Assembly (NCBI GenBank): GCA_913060505.1
Contig: CAJXRQ010000011.1
Coordinates: forward strand, 1-64,000
Reading direction: 5' to 3'
From: an uncultured Desulfovibrio sp.
GTDB taxonomy: Bacteria > Desulfobacterota > Desulfovibrionia > Desulfovibrionales > Desulfovibrionaceae
Length of the DNA stretch: 64,000 bases
A program made the translations under genes and the position numbers. Below the pieces are notes generated by a model. It was given only the letters and a program-made list of their open reading frames with translations, made no database searches and was not told where the DNA came from. This document shows, piece after piece, positions 30,260 to 39,677 of this stretch (positions are counted from its first letter, which is position 1; each line of letters begins with the position of its first letter).

Positions 30260-31669
30260 TCAAGCGTTCCCGGAAATGTCGATGACTCGCATACTTTTCC
30301 AGACACCTTTCCTGAAACGCCACCAAAAAAGCGCTCCCAGAACCATGACATAGCTCAAAAGGCATATCCACGGGCCATGAATCCCCATATGCGTATAATT
30401 ATACAGCAGACTCAAGGGGATAATCATTACGAGCAAGGCAGATCCACCCATGGTCCACATGATGAACGGAGTATCGCCGGCCGCCTTGAGGCCGCCCATA
30501 TAAACGATGGCCACGGCATCCATCAGCGTGAACACTGCCACGTAACGCAACAGCACGGAGGCCAGATGCATAATCGGTGCGAATTGTGCATCGTTCATAT
30601 TATGCGCTCGGAATAATTCGATAAGTGGTTCAGGCAGGAATATGAATATTCCCCCCATGCAGCCCATATACAGGAGGACAAGATGCAATACGCTCTTGAG
30701 CGAATATTCAGCCCTTCTCGGATTACCGCTTCCCATGGACTGACCAACCATGACACTCACGGCAATAGACATGCCAATGGCAGGCAAAAAAGCCAGCGTG
30801 TCAATGGAAACGGCCATGTTGGAGGCCGCCACCTCATAGCGGGTGAACTTGCCCACGATAATTCCGAAAAACGAAATGGCGAACATGTCCAGAAAAAACT
30901 GGATTCCTCCGGGCAATCCGAACTTCATGAACCGGGAAAACAGGCTTGCATCAAAACGCCATCCGGAGAAGACATTGTACCGCTTGTTGTGGTTTGTTGT
31001 AAAAACAAGCAAAGCAAACAGCGCAGAGTTAACCGAATAGGATATGACAGTTGCAAGAGCAGCTCCCTTGATGCCCATTTCCGGGAAAATCCAGTAGCCG
31101 TTGATCATCATGTAATCCAAGGGGATATTCACCGCAGCAGCGAGGGTATTCACGATCATGACCGGCTTGGTGATACCCCTTCCCGAATAGAAACAGGAAA
31201 GCGCCATGGCGATTAAACCGAATCCGCTGCCCAACGAGGCGGTCTTGAAGTACGCAATTTCCATATCCCGTATTGCGGAATCGTGCCCGATAAGCCCGAA
31301 AAGCTCGCCGGACCAGACGCCAAGTGTCGCCATGATTGCTGCAGCGGGGAGGCAGAAGTAAAGCCCCTGCCAGAGCGCTGCGCCTACTCGTTCATGCCTT
31401 CCTGCCCCGGTATACTGGGCAATGAAAACGCTCACATATTCCACGGTCCCCAGGAACAGGGATTGAAACAGAAAATAGGTGATACTGGCCGGAAAAGCCG
31501 CAGCAATGGCATCCACAGAGTATTGACCGAGAAAAACTCGGTCCGTAAAGACCATAATGGTGGCGGAAGTCATGCTGATAACCAGCGGCATGCCGATTTT
31601 CAGGGCTTCGCGATATCCTCCCGGCGATTTCCAACGATTTTTCAGTCTACGTAGTATTTGATGAGTCAT
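30260..31669 (-). CDS. MATE-family efflux transporter
   Basis: Twelve-TM MATE protein (ALKIGMPLVISMTSATIMVFTDRVFLGQYS); ATG at 31669 has an upstream AGGAAG. Confidence 0.92.
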   Translation of the reverse strand: MTHQILRRLKNRWKSPGGYREALKIGMPLVISMTSATIMVFTDRVFLGQYSVDAIAAAFPASITYFLFQSLFLGTVEYVSVFIAQYTGAGRHERVGAALWQGLYFCLPAAAIMATLGVWSGELFGLIGHDSAIRDMEIAYFKTASLGSGFGLIAMALSCFYSGRGITKPVMIVNTLAAAVNIPLDYMMINGYWIFPEMGIKGAALATVISYSVNSALFALLVFTTNHNKRYNVFSGWRFDASLFSRFMKFGLPGGIQFFLDMFAISFFGIIVGKFTRYEVAASNMAVSIDTLAFLPAIGMSIAVSVMVGQSMGSGNPRRAEYSLKSVLHLVLLYMGCMGGIFIFLPEPLIELFRAHNMNDAQFAPIMHLASVLLRYVAVFTLMDAVAIVYMGGLKAAGDTPFIMWTMGGSALLVMIIPLSLLYNYTHMGIHGPWICLLSYVMVLGALFWWRFRKGVWKSMRVIDISGNA

Positions 31670-31741
31670 TATACTCTTCCTGTTCAATATATGTATGGTT
31701 CGTAATTGTAGCCGGTAAGGAGGACTCCGGATTGTAAAATG

Positions 31742-31773
31742 AAAAAAGGCGGCCTCCTTCTCGGAAACCGCCT
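31742..31773 (-). terminator. Rho-independent terminator after GT2 gene
   Basis: Minus strand GGCGG-N15-CCGCC followed by TTTTTT. Confidence 0.75.
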
Positions 31774-31968
31774 CGTAAATTCTTGCATCATGATGAAATC
31801 ATCGCATATGCGTCTCCACAGGACGGTTCACTCCCTTGGCTCGAGCCAAGTTAACGGAGTTGATACCAATCTTGGGGGAAATAAACATATCGATTACTCT
31901 TTTGTAAAAAAAATTTACACAGATTTCTATTGCGAGTTTCTACGCCAGCTTCAATTGCGTTGCAAGCC

Positions 31969-32955
31969 TTATTTTTCCGTGTCGTCACACGGACGAACCG
32001 TGCGCCCGTTTTTCAACAAATCGCGAACCACATAAGGGCGAGTGTTCATAACCGTATCCATGGTGTCCCCAAGGGCTTCCAGAATAAATCCTGTGGACAT
32101 GAAGCCAACAGAGGCCATGTAAAAAAGGATGGCGCCAAAGAATGGTGGCCGGTTGCCCATATGCTCGCCGAAAAAGACTTTTTCAAACAAAACCCAGGCC
32201 ATCAGCAATGAAGCCAACAGGAACAGGGCCAGAGCAATACGACCGAACAGGTATACCGGGCGCTGCTTGAATGCGTTCTGAAACCAGAGCGTGACGATAT
32301 CAAAAAGCACATCCACGGAGCGACCGATACCGTAATGGCTGCTTCCTGCAAAACGGGGCGGCGCGGAAGTCGGAACCTCGGTAACGCGTCCGCCCATGCG
32401 GTAGACCAGCGCGGGAATGATGCGGTGGTGGCCTTCACGCAAATGCAGCCCGCGAGCCAGCTCACCATCAAGGCAGGAAAGTCCGCCCATGTCATGCACT
32501 TCACATTTGCTGGCCTTGCGGATCATCCAGTTGGCAATACGGCTTGGGACCAGACGAAGCCATTTGGATTCGCTACGCTGTTGCCGCATGCCGGACACGA
32601 GGTCGTAGCCCCCGTCCTTTTTCATGGCTTCCACCAAAGAGGGTACTTCCTCAGGCTTGTGTTGCAGATCGCCGTCCATGATGACCACATAGCGTCCCCG
32701 GCTCTGCTGGATACCGGCATAAATGGCCGTGCACTGGCCGCGGTTACGGGATAGATTGACGCCAACAAGGTTGGAATCGGACGCGGAAAGCTTGCACATA
32801 AGCTCCTGGGTACGGTCCGTGGACCCGTCATTGACCAGAATTATTTCATGGCTGTACCCTGCCCCGACCAGAGTTGTGCTGATACGGCGGTGAAATTCCT
32901 CAATGCACAATTCCTCGTTGTGCATAGGGGTCACGATGCTGACTTCGATATCCAT
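31969..32955 (-). CDS. ArnC/dolichyl-phosphate-mannose-synthase-like GT2 glycosyltransferase with two C-terminal TMs
   Basis: SIVTPMHNEELCIEEF, LVNDGSTDRTQ, VVIMDGDLQHKPEEV, C-terminal TM pair. Confidence 0.9.
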   Translation of the reverse strand: MDIEVSIVTPMHNEELCIEEFHRRISTTLVGAGYSHEIILVNDGSTDRTQELMCKLSASDSNLVGVNLSRNRGQCTAIYAGIQQSRGRYVVIMDGDLQHKPEEVPSLVEAMKKDGGYDLVSGMRQQRSESKWLRLVPSRIANWMIRKASKCEVHDMGGLSCLDGELARGLHLREGHHRIIPALVYRMGGRVTEVPTSAPPRFAGSSHYGIGRSVDVLFDIVTLWFQNAFKQRPVYLFGRIALALFLLASLLMAWVLFEKVFFGEHMGNRPPFFGAILFYMASVGFMSTGFILEALGDTMDTVMNTRPYVVRDLLKNGRTVRPCDDTEK

Positions 32956-32993
32956 ATACCTTAAATCCTTGTAATTGTCCCGTACAGCCTGTC

Positions 32994-33848
32994 TCAGGCA
33001 CGGGGCTTGATGTCGCCGTAGCTAACAATCTCGGCACCCAACTCGCGAAAAACATCGGCCCAGTCCGTGCGGCACAAGGCGTCATATTCGTCTCGCCATT
33101 GCGCTTCCACACGCATGGGACCGAATTCAACGGGCAAGGGACCGTCTCCGGGTTCAGGCAAGCCCGGATGGCAGCAAATTTCCACCACGGTATTTTTTCC
33201 GGTCAGGCCATGGCGGGTCATATACTCCAGAAAAGATTGTGGCAACAAGTCCGATCCCTGATCCGCAATACCCCAGAGCGAATCGGGCCAGTCCACATTT
33301 TGCGGCTTTTTTTGCAGCAGTGAACACAGATTCAGGAACTTGACCCGCACCCCGCCCTTGTCCAGCCGGGAAAATTCGGAACATTCGCGAGGCCTGCGCA
33401 CCCATTTTACCGAATGGCGCGCGGCGAGCCTGCCGACGACTCGCATGATCGTGGGCCACGCATGTATATGCTTTTCGCTGTCAAAGTGCGTCAAATTGAT
33501 GCCGAGATCCCTGAGCCGCCCAATCTGGGCGTCCAGCTCGGCTTCCACTTGAGAGTGGTCCAACCTTCCGGTCACATAACGACCAAAAAGCGCCTTGTAA
33601 TCTCCCAAAAAGAACCCATTGCGCCCCACCAGTGTCGTGACCCTGTCAGCAGGCAAGACAGGCTTGCCGCGCAAGAGGTTCAGGTGCGCGCCCAAGCCAA
33701 CACCGGCCATGCGCGCCGCCTCCTGCACGTCCGGCCCGTTTGCCAGCACTGTCGTGGAGGAAACCATGCCGCGTCCAGATAAATCCAGCACGGCGCGGCG
33801 CACCGCCGGATGCAGCCCCGAATCGTCTACATTGATGACCACTTTCAT
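32994..33848 (-). CDS. ChbG/HpnK (YdjC)-family carbohydrate deacetylase, NaxD-like
   Basis: VINVDDSGLHPAV, GLGAHLNLL, THFDSEKHIHAWPTI, EICCHPG. Confidence 0.88.
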   Translation of the reverse strand: MKVVINVDDSGLHPAVRRAVLDLSGRGMVSSTTVLANGPDVQEAARMAGVGLGAHLNLLRGKPVLPADRVTTLVGRNGFFLGDYKALFGRYVTGRLDHSQVEAELDAQIGRLRDLGINLTHFDSEKHIHAWPTIMRVVGRLAARHSVKWVRRPRECSEFSRLDKGGVRVKFLNLCSLLQKKPQNVDWPDSLWGIADQGSDLLPQSFLEYMTRHGLTGKNTVVEICCHPGLPEPGDGPLPVEFGPMRVEAQWRDEYDALCRTDWADVFRELGAEIVSYGDIKPRA

Positions 33849-33904
33849 GCGCGCAACCTACCTCTTCCTTACTCCGCCGTAAACCTTTGCCATTCCAATA
33901 CATG

Positions 33905-33933
33905 TTGACCCCATATACATAGCCTGCTATCTA
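33905..33933 (+). promoter_or_regulatory. Candidate sigma-70 promoter for marR-like gene
   Basis: TTGACC-N17-TATCTA in the divergent intergenic region; overlaps imperfect inverted repeat TGCTATCTATCAAATAGAGCA (33925-33945). Confidence 0.5.
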
Positions 33934-33968
33934 TCAAATAGAGCATACTATTTAAAAAGGATTTTTTA

Positions 33969-34451
33969 ATGGCATTTCAATCAGATAATCATATTTATGA
34001 TGTTCTGGTAAAATTTGAGAGAGATGTACGCAAAGCACTGTCTGCCCGCCTTGATCCGTACGGCGTTCGCCCCGGCCAGATTCCGGTATTGCTGGCCTTG
34101 TACCCGGACAAACGCCTGAACCAGAAGCAGCTGGTTGAAAAAATTGCTGTGGAGCAGCCGACTCTTGCCAACACGCTGCGGCGCATGGAGAGAGATGCGC
34201 TTATCTCTGCGCAACGCCAGGAACAGGACCGTCGTACAGTACTCTACGCACTTACGGCTTCCGGACAGCAAGCCCATGATGTAGCGTATGCAGCCAAAGA
34301 AGATGTGCGCCTTCTTTGTGAACAAGGGCTGACAATCACAGACCTTCGATATTTCCGCAAAATACTTTCACAAATGTCACACCATGTTGCCAATGACCTG
34401 AATGATCCGGCATTGTTTCTCGCAGACGTTGTGGATAATCCGGGCGAATGA
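33969..34451 (+). CDS. MarR-family transcriptional regulator
   Basis: winged HTH KRLNQKQLVEKIAVEQPTLANTLRRMERDALISAQRQEQDRRTVLYALTASGQ. Confidence 0.92.
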   Translation: MAFQSDNHIYDVLVKFERDVRKALSARLDPYGVRPGQIPVLLALYPDKRLNQKQLVEKIAVEQPTLANTLRRMERDALISAQRQEQDRRTVLYALTASGQQAHDVAYAAKEDVRLLCEQGLTITDLRYFRKILSQMSHHVANDLNDPALFLADVVDNPGE

Positions 34452-34509
34452 TTATGCCAACTGGACAGGCACAACGGCTTCGGCTAGTAAAACCACGTCC
34501 GGAGACACA

Positions 34510-36123
34510 ATGAAAAATATACGTACCTCTCTTAATACATACCCCGGCCTGTGGGCCCTGGCTTTGGTGGTCATCCCCTTTTTGCTGCGCGTTCTGTTCG
34601 TTGCTTCAGGACAGCTCAACCTTGTTCAGGATGAAGCCCAGTACTGGGATTGGACCCGTCATCTTCAGCTGACCTATTATTCAAAAGGCCCCCTTATCGC
34701 ACTGATCATCGCCTTTTGGACCAAGCTGTTTGGTAATACTGAGTTAGGAGTCCGATTCGGCTCGATTATCGGCATGGCCCTGACACAGGGCATGATTTAT
34801 CTTTTCCTTGCACGTTCATGGAAACGGCCCGACATCGGCCTTTGGACGCTGGCTATCATGAACACCATGCCCTTGTTCATGGGACTGGGCATCCTCATGA
34901 CCACGGACAACAGTTTCGTATTCTGTTGGGCTGGTGCTGTTTTTTGTCTCTACATGGGAAGCCGGCCAGCCAAAAACCTGCCGGAATCCATGACAACGGC
35001 GCCAATACTCCCGTTTTTCTTTGTGGCTCTCTTCCTCGGCGTGGGTATTCTGGCCAAATATACCATGCTCGGATTTATCGGGCTTTCTGTTATATATGGA
35101 GCCGGTTTGGCGTATAAACGCCTGCTTCCGCAACGTTTTTGGCGCTATCTGGCCATTTCCCTTATTGCAGGCTTGATCCTTGGCTTTTTGCCTACTTTTA
35201 TCTGGAATATCCAAAACGAATTTGTGGGCTACAAACACGTCCTCTACCTCATAGGGGTAAGTGGCAAACAATCCCACACTTTCATCAAGTTCACCCGGGT
35301 GCCTGACCATTTGGCAGCACAATTCGGGCTGGCAACTCCCTGGTGGATGATTTTCATGCTGGTTGGCGGCGTTACCGCCATGATCAAGTATTTTACGAAC
35401 GTTCTGGTTAACCCGTTTGAGGATCGCCCCCGCATGGATCAACGACAAGCCTTGTTGTTGTCCGTTTTCTTTTGGCCTGTATGGGGCTTTTTTCTGCTCT
35501 GGAGTTTTCACGCCAAAATCATGCCCAACTGGACTACGGTCAGTTATGTCACCGGCGCAGTCTTGGCGGCCTATGCGATCAACGGATTTAGCCGTAAGGC
35601 CCAGCAAAAGGGCAAGCTGCTGATAAACACCGTTCTTGGATTGTCCTTTTTCATTTTCCTGCTGGCTCATACGGCTCACCTTCTGCCTATCCCTGCCCAG
35701 TACAACATCACCAACAGACTCAAAGGCTGGGCGGAACTGGGCCAAACCGTTGAGAAACTCCGTACTACCGAGTTCAAAGATCCCAACAAGGTCTTTGTAT
35801 TCTCCGAACTGTATGACATGACCGCTGAGCTGGCTTTCTATGTTCCCGGTCAGCCGCGAACATACTGCGCATGGGTTCACGACAGGCGAATGAACCAATA
35901 CGACCTCTGGCCCGGTCCACAGGACAAAATCGGTTGGGACGCCATTCTGGTCCGCAAACACTACGACCCGCACCCCTATTCGCTGCTGATCGACATGTTT
36001 GATTCCGTCAGCAAACCCATTCGACTGAAAACAACCTATAACGGCCAACCAGCCCGAGAGTTCACCCTGTTTATTTGCAAAGGGTACAACGGCAAATGGC
36101 CTTCCGAGGTGGGATCCTTCTAA
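34510..36123 (+). CDS. ArnT-like (GT39/GT83) membrane glycosyltransferase
   Basis: Multi-TM PMT-type: NLVQDEAQYWDWTRHLQLTYYSKGPLIALIIAFWTKLFGNTELGVR; trimmed to ATG at 34510. Confidence 0.9.
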   Translation: MKNIRTSLNTYPGLWALALVVIPFLLRVLFVASGQLNLVQDEAQYWDWTRHLQLTYYSKGPLIALIIAFWTKLFGNTELGVRFGSIIGMALTQGMIYLFLARSWKRPDIGLWTLAIMNTMPLFMGLGILMTTDNSFVFCWAGAVFCLYMGSRPAKNLPESMTTAPILPFFFVALFLGVGILAKYTMLGFIGLSVIYGAGLAYKRLLPQRFWRYLAISLIAGLILGFLPTFIWNIQNEFVGYKHVLYLIGVSGKQSHTFIKFTRVPDHLAAQFGLATPWWMIFMLVGGVTAMIKYFTNVLVNPFEDRPRMDQRQALLLSVFFWPVWGFFLLWSFHAKIMPNWTTVSYVTGAVLAAYAINGFSRKAQQKGKLLINTVLGLSFFIFLLAHTAHLLPIPAQYNITNRLKGWAELGQTVEKLRTTEFKDPNKVFVFSELYDMTAELAFYVPGQPRTYCAWVHDRRMNQYDLWPGPQDKIGWDAILVRKHYDPHPYSLLIDMFDSVSKPIRLKTTYNGQPAREFTLFICKGYNGKWPSEVGSF

Positions 36124-36249
36124 AAAAAATTTTCCGCAAACAGCAGAAAAACAACGCCGCCTACAATAAACCCCTGTTTCCGTAGGAATTAGATTTTTTC
36201 TAGACTTTGTGGTGCGGCGTTGTACTTTGTTGACAATTATTGACAGACT

Positions 36250-36540
36250 ATGACAATAATTGCCGCGTATACGAAAATAATGAACAGTGCGGCCATGAAC
36301 GATAGCCTGACTCCTGTCCTTCTCACGGTCAAAGAAGTGGCCTCTGCGCTTCGGGTGCATTACAGAACTGCATACCGAATGGTCACTTCCGGCGAGCTAA
36401 AGGCCATCAAAATCGGAAAACAATGGCGCGTTCCACAATCCGCACTGCTTGAATTCATTGAAGATGGATGGAAAGAGGTCCAAAAATCCAAAAAACGGAT
36501 GCACTCCGGACCCAAACAGCTTAAACTCCCGCTGGAGTAA
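36250..36540 (+). CDS. Excisionase-type helix-turn-helix DNA-binding protein
   Basis: LLTVKEVASALRVHYRTAYRMVTSGELKAIKIGKQWRVPQSALLEFIEDG; start may be 36280 or 36295. Confidence 0.82.
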   Translation: MTIIAAYTKIMNSAAMNDSLTPVLLTVKEVASALRVHYRTAYRMVTSGELKAIKIGKQWRVPQSALLEFIEDGWKEVQKSKKRMHSGPKQLKLPLE

Positions 36541-36550
36541 GGAGCACACC

Positions 36551-36943
36551 ATGAAAATGACTAAAAATGCAGGCTGCGATTCCGAACGGAACGTTTCTTT
36601 GGCTAATGATTTTGGCGAGGATATTTCCTTTACCGGCCACCTTGTTGGCGAAGAAATGTATTTCAACGACGATACGGGCATGCTGACCATGGAAAAACTG
36701 TTCAAGAACAACGAACAGGCCATGGCCTACAGCATAATTTCCGCCATCGGGCATGCCCGCGAACGTCGTAGCTATTCCGTGGTTCCCGGTAAAGAAACCA
36801 GCCGTGTGGATAACGGAACCCTGCAACTCGATCTTGATACGGATATGCTTTTCGAGCTTTTGACCCTGGCTATTGAGTCCGAGCAGAACAGTAATTCCAC
36901 TGTTTATGAACATGTCCGCCGGAAATTGGCTGCCAACGAATAA
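36551..36943 (+). CDS. Conserved hypothetical protein, cotranscribed with HTH gene
   Basis: ATG with GGAG upstream, 10 bp after HTH gene stop; followed by strong terminator; no recognised domain. Confidence 0.7.
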   Translation: MKMTKNAGCDSERNVSLANDFGEDISFTGHLVGEEMYFNDDTGMLTMEKLFKNNEQAMAYSIISAIGHARERRSYSVVPGKETSRVDNGTLQLDLDTDMLFELLTLAIESEQNSNSTVYEHVRRKLAANE

Positions 36944-36968
36944 CTACAAAATCATCCTGCATTGTATC

Positions 36969-36996
36969 AGAGAGCCATAAGGCTCTCTTTTTTTTG
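36969..36996 (+). terminator. Rho-independent terminator
   Basis: AGAGAGCC-ATAA-GGCTCTCT followed by T8. Confidence 0.93.
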
Positions 36997-37100
36997 CTTT
37001 TCCTAATACTCTTTGCATGCATAAGCACAATCGTCTGCAACAAACTTTATTCATTTGCGCCAGTCATACCTCTCAGGCTCCCTCCCTGTTGCCTTGCACA

Positions 37101-37138
37101 AAAAAAAGGTGCCCGGACCATGTTTCTATCCCGGCACC
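37101..37138 (-). terminator. Rho-independent terminator after pfk
   Basis: Minus strand GGTGCCGGG-N13-CCGGGCACC followed by T run. Confidence 0.7.
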
Positions 37139-37193
37139 ATACAGAAAAGCCATCATGACTTGGGGTGGGAGAACTCATCCCGGCCACGACCTT

Positions 37194-38516
37194 CTACATC
37201 GTACACGTACGACAAAAATCCTCCTGACCGGTGGATTCAAGCACGGATCGCCAATAGGCGGAATTGACATTGAGCTTTTGCCGTTTGGCGGTCACGATTT
37301 CCAAAGGAATATGCACCATGCGGTTTTGCAGCATACTCACAACCATACCGGTCTTGCCTGCCATGGCTGCGTGCACGGCGTTTTGTCCAAGAAACCCGCA
37401 ATAAATTCTGTCATTCGCATTTGCCGGTACTGAACGGATAATGTAGCTCGGATCAATGAATTTCAGGCCGTACTCCGTATTTTTCTCGGTAAAATACAGC
37501 CGTATTTCATCCCTGATCACCTGGCAGATATCGCCCAGCACAGGATTCCCCGAAGCGTCCGCCTTTCCCTGCGCGCGGCACAACTCCTGCCCTGCGCCTT
37601 CAGCACAAACAATCACGGCATGACCGCGTTCACGCAGGCGGCGCTCCAAAGAAGGCATCAGACCGCCCTCTCCGCGCATTGTAAACGGTTGCTCAGGGAC
37701 AAGCACAAAATTGACTTCCTTGAGCGCCAGCGTGGCCTGTGCGGCGATAAAACCGGACTCCCGCCCCATGAGCTTGACCAGTCCTATCCCGTTCTGCATG
37801 CCAACGGCCTCTACATGGGCGCAGCGTATGGCCTCGGTGGCCTTTTCAACAGCCGTATCAAATCCGAAAGACTTGGTGACCAGATTGATATCATTGTCGA
37901 TGGTCTTGGGAATTCCGATGACCGCGATTTTCTGGTTGCGGCGTTCGATCTCGGCAACAATGCCCTTGGCGGCTTTCATGGTTCCATCACCACCGATCAT
38001 GAAGAGAACATTGATATTGGAGCGTTCCAGGGCATCCACAATATCCTCAGCAGGCTGATGACCGCGTGATGATCCAAGTGTAGTGCCCCCGAACTGATGA
38101 ATATCCGAGACGCTTGCAGGCGTTAACTCCACAAAATCATGATGATATTCAGGAATGAACCCTCGCAGCCCGAACTGCACGCCAACCACAGAGGCAACAT
38201 TGTAGTTATGGTAGGCTTCCATGACCACGGAACGGATCACGTCGTTAATGCCCGGGCACAAACCGCCGCAGGTGACGATGGCGCATTTGGTTTTTGATGG
38301 GTCGAAATACAGCTTTTCCCGAGGCCCGGCAGCCTCCAGTTCCAGAGTAACGTAATCGCCTTCAAGGTCGGTAATTTCATCCGGGGTCAGGGTCACGCCA
38401 ATCAATTTGGATTCGTTAACCGTTCTGCACAAGGGGATACAATTGGGGATTTTGGCACTCCCCAGCATTTTAATACCGGTATCCACATCCATCATTAATA
38501 CCGTTTTACTATTCAT
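37194..38516 (-). CDS. ATP-dependent 6-phosphofructokinase family protein
   Basis: TCGGLCPGINDVIRSVV, GGTTLGSSRG, FMIGGDGTMKAA, IPKTIDNDI, VKLMGRESGFIA. Confidence 0.93.
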   Translation of the reverse strand: MNSKTVLMMDVDTGIKMLGSAKIPNCIPLCRTVNESKLIGVTLTPDEITDLEGDYVTLELEAAGPREKLYFDPSKTKCAIVTCGGLCPGINDVIRSVVMEAYHNYNVASVVGVQFGLRGFIPEYHHDFVELTPASVSDIHQFGGTTLGSSRGHQPAEDIVDALERSNINVLFMIGGDGTMKAAKGIVAEIERRNQKIAVIGIPKTIDNDINLVTKSFGFDTAVEKATEAIRCAHVEAVGMQNGIGLVKLMGRESGFIAAQATLALKEVNFVLVPEQPFTMRGEGGLMPSLERRLRERGHAVIVCAEGAGQELCRAQGKADASGNPVLGDICQVIRDEIRLYFTEKNTEYGLKFIDPSYIIRSVPANANDRIYCGFLGQNAVHAAMAGKTGMVVSMLQNRMVHIPLEIVTAKRQKLNVNSAYWRSVLESTGQEDFCRTCTM

Positions 38517-38569
38517 GACTACGCCACGCCACTAAAGGTGGCCGGTTATGGTTATCCAAGCATTTATTG

Positions 38570-39580
38570 TTACGTCCATTCCGAGACGGGATGCCCCGGA
38601 TGCTTCTCTACTACCTCAAGCAATTGATCGGTGGTGGCACACGCTGCACCAACCTGTCCGACAACAATGCCGGCCGCATGGTTGGCAAGCGTACAGGCTG
38701 TCAGCAAATCAACGCCGGACGCCAAAGCCAGTCCCAACGTTGCAATCACAGTATCACCGGCACCGGTCACATCAAAAACGGTTTTGGCAAAGGTAGGTAT
38801 ATGCCGGATACTGGAAGCACCTTCGAAAAGAGCCATGCCGTCTCCCCCCATGGTGATGAGCAAATTGCGGCATTGAAGACGCTCAAACAACGTGCGGCCA
38901 GCCCTGATCACGCCCTGTTTGTTGGAAACGACCAATCCCGCGCCTTCGCCAGCTTCCTTGGTGTTGGGGGTCAGGATGTCCACTCCCTTGTATAGGTCAT
39001 AATTGACCACCTTGGGGTCCACCAAAACCTTGGGACGGTTTTCCATTGAATCCAGCAGTGAGTTGAACCGTTTCATGAACGGTGCGGAAATAAAACCTTT
39101 ACCATAGTCGGACAGAATGACTACGGGATAGGATTGTAGATGCTCTTGCAAATAGTTGAAGAGCTGATCCATGAGTTCGGCATTCAACGGGCCGCAGTTC
39201 TCGGAGTCCACACGACAAATCTGCTGGTTCTGAGCCATGATACGGGATTTCTTTGTGGTGGGGCGAGAGATATCGGAAAGCAGTTTTGTACGTAGTTGTG
39301 CTTTCTTGCAGAGCTTATCCAGCTCCTCCCCTTCCCTGTCATTGCCGACAACTCCGACAAGCAACGGATCTCCACCCAACGCAGCAATGTTCATGGCCAC
39401 GTTTCCGGCTCCACCCAAAAGAAATTTTTCCTTGTCCACCCGTACAACAGGAACCGGTGCCTCCGGAGAAATCCGTTCGACCATGCCGATCAAATAGTGG
39501 TCGAGCATGAGGTCGCCTATGATCATCACCTTGCGGCCCTTCAGGCCCTCGATAGTATGCTTCAAATTGTATTTCATCAT
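38570..39580 (-). CDS. rfaE1: D-glycero-beta-D-manno-heptose-7-phosphate kinase (RfaE/HldE domain I)
   Basis: PfkB-type kinase: VMIIGDLMLDHYLIG, ISPEAPVPVVRV, FLLGGAGNVAMNIAALG, FDVTGAGDTVIA. Confidence 0.9.
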   Translation of the reverse strand: MMKYNLKHTIEGLKGRKVMIIGDLMLDHYLIGMVERISPEAPVPVVRVDKEKFLLGGAGNVAMNIAALGGDPLLVGVVGNDREGEELDKLCKKAQLRTKLLSDISRPTTKKSRIMAQNQQICRVDSENCGPLNAELMDQLFNYLQEHLQSYPVVILSDYGKGFISAPFMKRFNSLLDSMENRPKVLVDPKVVNYDLYKGVDILTPNTKEAGEGAGLVVSNKQGVIRAGRTLFERLQCRNLLITMGGDGMALFEGASSIRHIPTFAKTVFDVTGAGDTVIATLGLALASGVDLLTACTLANHAAGIVVGQVGAACATTDQLLEVVEKHPGHPVSEWT

Positions 39581-39677
39581 GTAATCATCTTTAAAAAACA
39601 ATATATTTTGTGAGCCGTTAAATGTTAGTTGGCTCAATGGCTTTCTTCATATGTATTGATCACACCAAAACAATCAG

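Noticed and set aside
34816-36360. 514-aa minus-strand ORF antisense to the ArnT-like gene
   Set aside because: The plus-strand multi-TM glycosyltransferase explains the region. The antisense product lacks family motifs.
36250-36540. Excisionase gene as evidence of an integrated prophage or ICE
   Set aside because: No integrase, att-flanking tRNA or phage genes nearby. This HTH fold is widely used outside mobile elements.
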